Shown piece by piece: positions 7,978-16,600 of a stretch of DNA of 53,664 bases. The notes below the pieces were generated by a model. The model saw nothing but the letters and a program-made list of their open reading frames with translations. It had not been told where the DNA came from and did no database searches. Position 1 is the first letter of the stretch. Every line of letters starts with the position of its first letter. Where the stretch lies: NCBI GenBank assembly GCA_028280615.1, contig JANQLK010000038.1, positions 1 to 53,664 on the forward strand. Direction: 5' to 3'. The DNA is from Woeseiaceae bacterium (GTDB taxonomy: Bacteria > Pseudomonadota > Gammaproteobacteria > Steroidobacterales > Woeseiaceae). The translations under genes were made by a program, and so were the position numbers.

Positions 7978-8898
7978 TCAGCGGCCGACTCGGGCCGTAC
8001 GGGGGCCGGTTTCCCCGCCAAACAACCACTTGTAGGCAAACCGCAGCGTGTCGTAGTCGTCGCGGATTTCGGCCGGGAACGGATCGAACGGCGACGCCCG
8101 GCGCAGGATATCGAGCGCCGCCTTGTCGAGCGCGGGTGATCCCGACGACTTTCGAATGACGACTTCCTCGAGTTCGCCGTTCGAGCCGATCGCCACTTCG
8201 AGCGTCGGATTTCCCTCGACGCCGTCGAACCCGCCAACCTGGCGGAAGTACTCGTTGCCCACGGCCTCGATGCGGCGCTTCCACTTGTCGAGGTAGGGGG
8301 CGACGCTCGATTCGCGCGTGTCGGCGCTGATGATGAGCTGGCGCGGGTCGTCATCGTGTATGGCGAGCGTCGCGTCGTCGTCCTGGGGCAGCGGCAGGGT
8401 CGCGTCGCGGCCCTTCTCGAGCGCCATCGCGATCTGTTCGTCGGGCCGCGGCTCCTGACGCGGGTCGTCGCTGATCGTATCGAGAGACTCGCTCTCGGAC
8501 GTCACCCTTTCGTCGGCCGCGCGCTCTCGAACGGTCGCCTGGTCGAAGCTGTCGCCCTCGATCTCGCCGGGGTTGTCCACGGGCGACTCCGACTCCGGCG
8601 CCGCGGACGGCCGGACCTCCTCGGCCGTGTTGCCGCCGCCCTCCTGGCTGGCCTGGGCCAGGTACTCGGCCTTGTCGGGGCGCTCGATCACCTGGTCCGT
8701 CTCGGCCACGATCGTGACCTCGAGCGAGATCGCGTCGGTGAAATCGTCGAGCAGTGCCGGGTTGAAGGAGACGCCGATGATCAGGATGCCGTGGAACAGC
8801 GCCGCGAGAAACAGCATCGCGGGCAGGCGATCGGGCTCTGGCTCGGTGACGAGGCGCAGCTCGTCGATCGGGTCCGGATTGGCGATGCTGTTCGACAT
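7978..8898 (-). CDS. TonB family energy transducer
   Basis: Inner-membrane protein that couples proton motive force to outer-membrane receptors such as the BtuB-like protein of this window. From the ATG at 8898 it is 306 aa: a short cytoplasmic N-terminus, one membrane helix (about residues 26-44), a long acidic periplasmic region (about 50-200) and a C-terminal TonB domain (about 210-300) with YFRQVGGFDGVEGNPTLEVAI. The spacer is rich in Glu, Asp and Ser rather than the Pro-Lys repeats of classical TonB. A GTG at 8985 would add 29 residues, but the ATG gives a more natural N-terminus. It lies between gshB and algH, as in Pseudomonas. Confidence 0.85.
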   Translation of the reverse strand: MSNSIANPDPIDELRLVTEPEPDRLPAMLFLAALFHGILIIGVSFNPALLDDFTDAISLEVTIVAETDQVIERPDKAEYLAQASQEGGGNTAEEVRPSAAPESESPVDNPGEIEGDSFDQATVRERAADERVTSESESLDTISDDPRQEPRPDEQIAMALEKGRDATLPLPQDDDATLAIHDDDPRQLIISADTRESSVAPYLDKWKRRIEAVGNEYFRQVGGFDGVEGNPTLEVAIGSNGELEEVVIRKSSGSPALDKAALDILRRASPFDPFPAEIRDDYDTLRFAYKWLFGGETGPRTARVGR

Positions 8899-9077
8899 AG
8901 TGATCTGGCTCGAGCGCGTGGGCCAGGGAGTCTCGCGCCCTTTTTGACGATCATCCGCCTTACTCGGCGAATAAACAAGCGCCACCTGGCAGGCGCCGCC
9001 CCGGCACCCGAGTGTACCGGCGAGCCCGGCGACAGTATGCGACCTGCGTCACCCGGACTATCAGTGACGGATGTGGG

Positions 9078-10031
9078 CTAAAGCGCATCCTCGATTGCGT
9101 CGAACATCTGCCCGGCGATGTTCAGGCCGAACAGCTTGTCGAGCTCGCGGATGCCGGTCGGGCTCGTGACGTTGATCTCGGTCATGAAGTCGCCGATCAC
9201 GTCGATGCCCGCGAATACGACGCCGGCCGCCCGAAGCGCCGGCCCGACCGTCGCGCAAATCTCGCGATCCCTGTCCGACAGCGGCTGGCCCTTGCCGGTT
9301 GCTCCCATCACGAGATTGCCGCGATTGTCCTCGGCGGACGGAATCCTCGCGAGTGCGTAGGGTACGGGCTCGCCGTCGATCAGCAGGATGCGCTTGTCGC
9401 CGAGCGTTATCTCGGGGACGAACACCTGGGCCATTGCGAATCGCCGGCCATAGTCGGTCAGCGTCTCGAAGATGACGTTGGCATTGCCGTCGCCCAAGGC
9501 GACGACGAAAATCGACCGGCCGCCCATGCCATCCAGCGGCTTGACGACAATCTTGCCGTGTTCGGCGAGGAACGCGCGCATGTCGTCCATCGAACGCGTG
9601 ATCAGCGTGAGCGGCGTCAGATCCGGGTACCAGGCCGTGTAAGCCTTCTCGTTCATATCCCGAAGCGCCTGCGGTGCGTTGACGACCCGGCAACCCGCGA
9701 GGGCCGCCCGATCGAGAATGTAAGTAGTGTAGATATACTCCATGTCGAACGGCGGATCCTTGCGCATCAGGATCGCGTCCAGGTCGCCGAGCGCGACGTC
9801 GGCGCTTGCGCCTTTCTCGAACCAGTCCGTTTCGTTGTCGCGCACGCGGAGTGACGTGCCGCGGCCCATCGCCCGGCCGTCGGCCAGGGTCAGGTCGGTC
9901 TGGCTGAAGCTTATGATGTCGGCGCCGCGGCGTTCGGCTTCGAGCAGCATCGCGAGCGAGCTGTCTTTCTTCGGCGTGATGGACTCGATCGGATCCATGA
10001 CGATGCCGATTTTGAGACGTCCTTCCGTCAT
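9078..10031 (-). CDS. gshB: Glutathione synthetase
   Basis: ATP-grasp ligase that joins gamma-glutamylcysteine and glycine. From the ATG at 10031 it has 317 residues, close to the usual ~315. Visible segments are KIGIVMDPIESI at the start, the RKDPPFDMEYIYTTYIL stretch, the ATP-grasp KPLDGMGGRSIF loop, and the C-terminal GIDVIGDFMTEINVTSPTGIRELD that binds ATP, Mg2+ and substrate. An in-frame ATG at 10052 would add seven residues. It is divergent from pilG and upstream of tonB, the Pseudomonas order. Confidence 0.97.
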   Translation of the reverse strand: MTEGRLKIGIVMDPIESITPKKDSSLAMLLEAERRGADIISFSQTDLTLADGRAMGRGTSLRVRDNETDWFEKGASADVALGDLDAILMRKDPPFDMEYIYTTYILDRAALAGCRVVNAPQALRDMNEKAYTAWYPDLTPLTLITRSMDDMRAFLAEHGKIVVKPLDGMGGRSIFVVALGDGNANVIFETLTDYGRRFAMAQVFVPEITLGDKRILLIDGEPVPYALARIPSAEDNRGNLVMGATGKGQPLSDRDREICATVGPALRAAGVVFAGIDVIGDFMTEINVTSPTGIRELDKLFGLNIAGQMFDAIEDAL

Positions 10032-10237
10032 TGGATCGAGCCTTCCTGTCATGCTTCGGGCGGCCCACTATACAGCCCGGAACGGCCGCGGCAAGCGTCG
10101 GTTTTCACGGTAATTTTGCCCGCCGTGCGGGGCGTCATAGCGGGACTTATGTCAATATGGTACAAGACTTCTTTCCCCGCGCGTACCGGGCTTTCGGGGG
10201 AGCTCCGGCGGGGCTTGGGGGAGTTGGAGGATTCCAG
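10032..10237. promoter_or_regulatory. Divergent gshB / pilG intergenic region
   Basis: The 206-bp stretch between the divergent gshB and pilG must hold both promoters. It is moderately AT-richer around 10095-10170, but no clear -35/-10 pair or operator palindrome could be assigned. The part after 10190 is G-rich and ends with the pilG ribosome binding site GGAGG at 10226-10230. Confidence 0.35.
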
Positions 10238-10630
10238 GTGTCAAACACTCAATCTCGAAGTCTCAATGGCCTCAAGATTCTCGTTGTCGATGACAGCAAA
10301 ACCATTCGCCGAACCGCGGAGACCCTGCTCACGAAGGAAGGCTGCCAGGTCTTCACGGCCATTGACGGCTTCGACGCGCTGTCGAAGATCGCCGATCACC
10401 AGCCCGACCTGATTTTCGTCGACATCATGATGCCGCGGCTCGATGGCTATGAAACCTGTTCGCTGATCAAGCACAACAAGCTGTTTCGCGAAACGCCCGT
10501 GATCATGCTGTCGTCGAAGGACGGCCTGTTCGACAGGGCACGCGGCCGTATCGTGGGCTCGGAACAGTACCTGACGAAGCCGTTCACGAAGGACGAGCTT
10601 CTCGGCGCGATTTCGAACCAGATCAACTGA
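10238..10630 (+). CDS. pilG: Twitching motility response regulator PilG
   Basis: Single-domain response regulator of the Pil-Chp pathway, a CheY-like target of the ChpA kinase. I choose the GTG at 10238: GGAGG sits 7 bases upstream, and 130 aa matches the family. The longer open frame from 10031 has a low-complexity, unrelated N-terminus. The receiver domain shows the acidic pair in VVDDS, phosphoacceptor D62 in FVDIMMPRLDGYE and the lysine in LTKPFTKDE. It is the first gene of the operon, 14 bp before pilH. Confidence 0.95.
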   Translation: MSNTQSRSLNGLKILVVDDSKTIRRTAETLLTKEGCQVFTAIDGFDALSKIADHQPDLIFVDIMMPRLDGYETCSLIKHNKLFRETPVIMLSSKDGLFDRARGRIVGSEQYLTKPFTKDELLGAISNQIN

Positions 10631-10644
10631 CGCGGAGGGATTCG

Positions 10645-11010
10645 ATGTCAACGGTACTGATCATCGACGATTCACCGACCGAGCTGCACCTGTTTCAGAA
10701 CATGCTCGAGAAGCACGGTTTCGAAACCCTGGTCGCGGACAGCGGCGAGGAAGGCGTGCGCAAGGCGATGGTGACGCGGCCCGACTGCATCCTGATGGAT
10801 GTCGTCATGCCGGGCATGAACGGTTTTCAGGCAACGCGAAAGCTGTCGAGAGACGCTCAGACCTCGTCGATCCCGGTCATCATCATTACGACCAAGAACC
10901 AGGAAACGGACAAGATCTGGGGCATGCGCCAGGGCGCGGTCGAGTACCTCGTGAAACCCGTCGAGGAAAAAGAACTCGTGGCCAAGATCAAGTCGGTAAC
11001 GGATCGCTGA
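10645..11010 (+). CDS. pilH: Twitching motility response regulator PilH
   Basis: Second CheY-like receiver of the Pil-Chp system, 121 aa. The acidic pocket (IIDDSPTE), phosphoacceptor D52 in LMDVVMPGMNGFQ, the ITTK switch segment and the conserved lysine in YLVKPVEE are all present. In Pseudomonas PilH acts as a phosphate sink or pole-reversal partner for PilG. Its stop abuts the pilI ATG with no gap, indicating coupled translation. Confidence 0.95.
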   Translation: MSTVLIIDDSPTELHLFQNMLEKHGFETLVADSGEEGVRKAMVTRPDCILMDVVMPGMNGFQATRKLSRDAQTSSIPVIIITTKNQETDKIWGMRQGAVEYLVKPVEEKELVAKIKSVTDR

Positions 11011-11571
11011 ATGAACGCAGTCGAGCTCGCAACGCTCGTCGAACAGCCGTTTGAGCTGTTGCGCGAAATCGAGCGCCGCAGCGCCGCGGCGCAGTCGGGC
11101 GCCGGCGGCGTCGCGCTTCCGGCCGAATGGACGGGCGTGGGCTTCAGGATCGGCGAGGAACAGTTCGTGGCCGACCGAGAGCAGGTTCGTGAGGTGCTCA
11201 TGCTGCCAGAGACGATGAGCCGCGTGCCCGGCGCCAGGCGCTGGCTGCTCGGCATCGCCAACCTGCGCGGTCACCTCCTGCCGCTGATCGACGTCAAACT
11301 CATGCTGGGCAGCGGGCGCACATCGCTAAGGCGGACTACGCGTGTGATATCCGTCAACCACCGGGAGATTCCGGCGGGGCTCGTCGTCGACGAAGTCCTG
11401 GGCTTCCGGCGATTCAACGAGCAGGAACACGACGACGCAGTTCCGGACACGATCGTGCGCTGCGAGCGATTCCTGACCGGATCCTACGTCCGCAAGGACG
11501 AGAGCTGGCCGATCTTCGATCTCGACGCAATGATCGAGAGCAACCTGTTCCTGCAGGCGGCCGCGGAGTAA
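11011..11571 (+). CDS. pilI: CheW-like adaptor PilI
   Basis: A 186-aa protein with one CheW domain (about residues 45-180), seen in WTGVGFRIGEEQFVADREQVREV, LLGIANLRGHLLPLIDVKLM and the C-terminal PIFDLDAMIESNLF. It should couple the receptor PilJ to the ChpA kinase. The first ~40 residues are a family-typical helical extension. Its ATG follows the pilH stop directly, and pilJ starts 13 bp later. Confidence 0.93.
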   Translation: MNAVELATLVEQPFELLREIERRSAAAQSGAGGVALPAEWTGVGFRIGEEQFVADREQVREVLMLPETMSRVPGARRWLLGIANLRGHLLPLIDVKLMLGSGRTSLRRTTRVISVNHREIPAGLVVDEVLGFRRFNEQEHDDAVPDTIVRCERFLTGSYVRKDESWPIFDLDAMIESNLFLQAAAE

Positions 11572-11584
11572 CCGAGTCACAACT

Positions 11585-13639
11585 ATGGCAAACAAAACCA
11601 GAATCGCATCGATGTTCCGGGGCATCTCGGCCGTCATCGCGCTTGCACTGCTCGCGGCCGGATCGCTGTTCTACCTGCAGTCGACGTCTCGAGACGGCGG
11701 CGGCACGGCCGAACTCGCGGCCCTTTCCCAGGCGACCGCCGTACATGCCGGCGAGGCGCTGGCAGCCGAGCCGCAGGGCTTCGATCGCCTCGCGTCCGAC
11801 CTCGCGCGTCTCACGGAACTCAAGCGCGGCACGCTGCCGCCGGGCGCGGGCGCCGACTGGCGGCAGCTCGAGGCCAGCGGCAATGCGATCCTCGCCGAGC
11901 GGCTCGACGTCGAGACGTTCAACGAGGCGGCCGCCGAAATCCGGCGGACCGCGCAGCGGCTCCTGCCGCGTGCCGACGATCTGCTCTCGGCCTCGGGTTC
12001 GACGGCCGTCATCCAGGACTTTCAACTGCGCACGCTACGCCTGGCGCGGACCTCGCCCGGGCTCGCCGCATCGGGGAATGCGGCCGCCGAAGCCGAGTCG
12101 ATCGCTGCGGACACCGAGTTCCTGGGCCAGGTCGTCAGCGCGCTGAACGGCGAGGAGTCGCCGCTCGACGTCGCGCCGATCGAGGGACAGGGCAGTGCCG
12201 AGCTCCTGGGCCAGCTAACGGATCGCGTGACCGATCTTGCCGCGGCCTCGTACTCGATCGCGTCGACGATCGAATCGGTCGGCGGACTCGCCGCCGAACT
12301 TGAGGCCGTCAGGAGCGCCTCGGCATCGCTGCTCGATGGCGCTTTCCTGGGGACCGGCAGCGGCAGCACGCTGCCGGCGTTGCTGGCGACGCCATGGCTT
12401 CCAATCGGCGCCGTGGCGCTGTGCGTGGCGCTCGTATTCGTGCTCCTGTCGCTGAACTCGAAGTCAGCCGTTTTCGAGCGCCGCGCCTGGGAGCAGGCCG
12501 ACCAGAACGAGCGCAACCAGCAGGCCATTCTGCGGCTGCTCGACGAGATGGGCAGCCTCGCCGACGGCGATCTGACCGTGCAGGCAACGGTCACCGAAGA
12601 CATCACGGGCACGATCGCCGACTCGTTCAACTTCGCGATCGAGGAACTGCGCACACTCGTTACGACGGTCAACGAAACCGCGATCATGGTCGACTCGGCC
12701 GCCAAGCAGACCGAGAACTCGGCGGCGCACATGGCGCGCGCGGCCGAGAACCAGACCAGGGAGATCAACGCCGCGAGTGACTCGATCGTCTCGATGGCGC
12801 AGTCCATCGAGGAGGTATCCGGCAACGCCGAGCGTTCTTCGGACGTCGCCCGCCACTCGGTGGACGTCGCGCACAAGGGCGGCGAGGCCGTGCGGCGCAC
12901 GATCGACGGCATGAACACGATTCGCGAGACGATCCAGGAAACGTCGAAACGCATCAAGCGCCTGGGCGAGAGTTCGCAGGAGATCGGCAACATCGTCGAA
13001 CTCATCAATGACATCGCCGAGCAGACCAATATCCTGGCCCTAAACGCGTCGATCCAGGCCTCGATGGCCGGCGAGGCAGGCCGCGGATTCGCGGTTGTGG
13101 CCGACGAGGTCCAGCGGCTGGCCGAACGTTCCACGAATGCGACGCGGCAAATCGAAGTCCTCGTCAGCACGATTCAGGCCGATACCAAGGAGGCGGTCGT
13201 ATCGATGGAGCGCAGCACGACCGACGTGGTCGGCGGTGCGCTTTTGGCCGAGAACGCCGGCGCGGCGCTGGACGAGATCGAACAGGTCTCGAATCAGATC
13301 GCCAACCTGGTACAGAACATTTCGGGATCGGCGAAGCAGCAGGCGACCGCGGCGGCCGACGTTACCAAGCGCACCAAGCGCCTGGGCGAAATCAGTGTCC
13401 AGACGGGCAAGGCGACGACCGCGACGGCCGCGGCCATCTCCAAGCTCTCGGAGTTTGCCTCGCAGCTCAGGCAGAGCGTCGCGGGATTCACGCTGCCATC
13501 GGCGCCGCCACCGCTCAAGGACACGGTTCGCGTCGAGGCGCGGGAAGCCCCCGGCGCGAAACCGGCAGCAACACCGGCCGCGGCCAACTCCGAACAGCCC
13601 AGGGCTCAAGAACCACAGAACAAGGCGAGCGCGGGCTAG
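11585..13639 (+). CDS. pilJ: Methyl-accepting chemotaxis receptor PilJ
   Basis: Transmembrane chemoreceptor of the Pil-Chp system, 684 aa. It has an N-terminal membrane helix (about 11-32), a periplasmic region to ~265, and a second helix (about 268-292). A cytoplasmic coiled-coil signalling domain follows, whose hairpin tip contains EQTNILALNASIQASMAG starting near residue 479. The last ~50 residues are Pro/Ala-rich, as in many receptor tails. No CheR-type pilK gene follows: only 50 bp separate it from chpA. Confidence 0.96.
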   Translation: MANKTRIASMFRGISAVIALALLAAGSLFYLQSTSRDGGGTAELAALSQATAVHAGEALAAEPQGFDRLASDLARLTELKRGTLPPGAGADWRQLEASGNAILAERLDVETFNEAAAEIRRTAQRLLPRADDLLSASGSTAVIQDFQLRTLRLARTSPGLAASGNAAAEAESIAADTEFLGQVVSALNGEESPLDVAPIEGQGSAELLGQLTDRVTDLAAASYSIASTIESVGGLAAELEAVRSASASLLDGAFLGTGSGSTLPALLATPWLPIGAVALCVALVFVLLSLNSKSAVFERRAWEQADQNERNQQAILRLLDEMGSLADGDLTVQATVTEDITGTIADSFNFAIEELRTLVTTVNETAIMVDSAAKQTENSAAHMARAAENQTREINAASDSIVSMAQSIEEVSGNAERSSDVARHSVDVAHKGGEAVRRTIDGMNTIRETIQETSKRIKRLGESSQEIGNIVELINDIAEQTNILALNASIQASMAGEAGRGFAVVADEVQRLAERSTNATRQIEVLVSTIQADTKEAVVSMERSTTDVVGGALLAENAGAALDEIEQVSNQIANLVQNISGSAKQQATAAADVTKRTKRLGEISVQTGKATTATAAAISKLSEFASQLRQSVAGFTLPSAPPPLKDTVRVEAREAPGAKPAATPAAANSEQPRAQEPQNKASAG

Positions 13640-13689
13640 CTGGCCCGCATTGCAGAAACTGACAGGCGATACGTCTTAAACTCTCTCAG

Positions 13690-16600
13690 ATGACGGGCGA
13701 TACGGCGAAAAGTCCCCCCGGGACGGACGGCATTGACAGCCCTGCACGTGCACTGGCGATCGTCAGTGCCGAGCTTTCGGAGACCATCCGCAATGCGCAG
13801 CTCGCGCTCGAGGACTGCGTCGACGGCCGCGGCGGCACGACCGCGCTCAACCGCACGGCGGACCTGCTGCACCAGGCGCGCGGCGCGCTGCAGATAACCG
13901 AGACCTACGGCGCCGCGCTGCTGGTCGAGGAGATGGAGCTCTCCGCCCGCTACCTGGCCGCGCTCAGGGCGGGCAAAGGCCGCGAGGACGGACTCGACGC
14001 GCTGACCCGCGCGATGGTGCAGCTGCCGGCGTACGTCGAGCGGCTGCTCGCTGGCGGGCGGGACATCGCGCTCGTCCTTCTGCCGATCCTGAACGATCTG
14101 CGTGCGGCACGCGGCCAGCCGCTGCTGTCGGAAGGCACGCTGCTGCTGCTCAATCTGTCGCCCGAAAAAAAGGAGCAGCAGTCGGCGGCGCGCGCGGGGA
14201 CCGGCGAAGATCCGGTCGCCGTCATCCTCAAACTCAGGCCCAAATTCCAGCTTGCGCTGCTCGGCTGGATCAAGGGCGGCGAAACGGAACGCTATCTCGA
14301 TGCGCTGGCCGGGATAGCGGCCGCGCTCGAAGCGGCCGCGACCCGCGAGGAGATGCACCGGCTGTGGTGGGTCGTCGGCGGCGTGCTCGAGGCGCTCAAG
14401 GACGGCGGTCTCGAGACCTCGGTCGCCCTCAAGCGGCTTCTTGGGCAGGCCGATCGCCACCTCAAGCAGGTGATCGACGAGGGTATCGAGGTTTTCGACA
14501 AGCATCCCGTCGACGATCTCATGAACAACCTGCTGTACTACGTCGCGCGCTCGACGACGGCCGGCGAGCGCATCGCCGAGATTCGCCGCGCGTTCAACCT
14601 GGCCGAACTCCTGCCCGGCGACGAGCAGGTGGAGCAGGCGCGCGAGGCGCTGTCCGCGCCGAGCGCCAAGCTCATGAAGACGGTCGGCTCGGCAATCAAG
14701 GAAGACCTGGGCCGGGTCAAGGACGTGCTCGACATCTTCGTCCGGACGGGCATGAACAAGCCCTCGGACCTCGTCCAGCAGCTCGAGCTCCTGAAAAAGA
14801 TCTCGGATACGCTCGGCGTGCTGGGCCTCGGTGAACTGCGCAGCGACATCGACGGCGAGATCGATCGTTTGAAGAACGTCGTGCAACGCGGCGGTGTGGC
14901 CAGCGACACGATCATCCTCGATATTGCCTCGACGCTGCTGCGCGTCGAAGACCGCCTCGACCAGGAACTCGTTCGTGCGACGGTGCCGCAGGCGCCGCGC
15001 GAGCCCGAAGCGGAAGGCGAGGAGCTGCCGCCCGCGGAGGCCGAGGACTACCAGCAGGTGGCCGAATCGGTGATGCGCGAGTGCATCATCAACCTTGCGC
15101 GGATCAAGGAAACCGTCTCGCAAAGCCTCGCGGCGGACGGCCCCGTGCAGGGACTCGACAGCGTGCCGACGCTGGTCCGCGGCATCAAGGCCGGGCTCCT
15201 GATGCTCAACAAGACCCGCGCGATGGAAATCATCGAGCGAATCGGTCAGGTCGTCATGCTCGCGGCGCGGGCCGGCGGCGCATCGGAACTCACGCAGCGA
15301 GAAACCGATCGCCTCGCGGACGCGATCGTGTCCATCGAGTACTACATGGAGACCGTCAAGGCCGGCCGCAGCGAGCCCTGGTACATGCTCGACAACGCCG
15401 AGGCCTGCCTCGCCGTGCTGCGCGGCGTCATCGAGCGTCTCGAGCAGATGCCCGAAACGTCGCCGCCGGAGCCCGAGCCGGCTGCCGCCACGTCCAGGAT
15501 GGCGCTCGCCGACATCGAGGCGGCAGGAATCGAAGCCGGGCAGCTATCGGCCGAGGCGCCGCCCGCCGCGCCGGCTGCGGCAGCCAGGGTCGAACTCAAG
15601 TCACTCAACGTCGTTGCCCCCGATGCGGAACACCTGGACCCCGAACTCCTCGAGCTGTTCATCGAGGAGGCCAAGGAAGAAATCGCAACGATCGATCGGA
15701 GGCTTCCCGAGTGGGCCGAAGCGCCCGACGATATGGAGCTCCTGATCACGGCGCGGCGCTCGTTCCACACGCTCAAGGGCAGCGGCCGGATGGTCGGCGC
15801 CGAACGCATCGGCGAGTATTGCTGGAGCGTCGAAAACCTGCTCAACCGGCTGATCAACCGAACGCTGGTTCGAACGCCGCCGATGGTCGAGTTCATCCTC
15901 GAGGCCGCGAAGGCCGTGGCCGAACTCGTCGAGCAGCTCGAGATCGGCTCCTCGCCGAAGCGCGACGTCGAGCTCCTGATGGCGCGTGCCAACGCATTCG
16001 CCGAGGGCGATCCGAATGCCGCCGTGCTGACCCCGAATCCGGCGGCGTTCGCGCGGATCGACGAGCAGGACGCGCTCGAGATGGACCCCGTACTGCTGGA
16101 CATCTTCTCCAAGGAGACGTCCGGCCACTTGAGCGTCATCGACGACTACCTTGCCGCCTGCGAGGGACATTCGCCGCCCTACGACGTCACGGACAAGCTG
16201 TATCGCGCCTGCCACACGTTGCACGGCAGCGCCAACATGGCGAACGTGGACCGCGGCGTCGCGGTTGCCGGAGCGCTGAATCGCTTCGTGCGCCGCGTTT
16301 ACGACTACGGCGTGGGCTTCGAGGCATCGGGCGTCGAGGCGCTCGAGGAGGCCTCGAAGGCGATCGTTGAAATCGTCAACGACATCAACAAGCCGGATCG
16401 CGAGCGAACGGATTTCTCAGAGCTCATCGAACACCTGAAGCAGCTCGCCGAGGCCGTGCAGCAGCCCGACCATACGCAGTTCGAAGTGGGCCAGACAGCG
16501 CGCTCACCCGCGCTGGCCGACCCGCCCGAGATCGCGGAAACGGCTCCCGCCACGCCGCCGCCCGCCGACGAGGAGCTGAGCGGCGACGAGCCGGCCGAGC

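Noticed and set aside
10031..10237. Long N-terminal extension of pilG
   Set aside because: The residues are not receiver-like and GGAGG supports the GTG at 10238.
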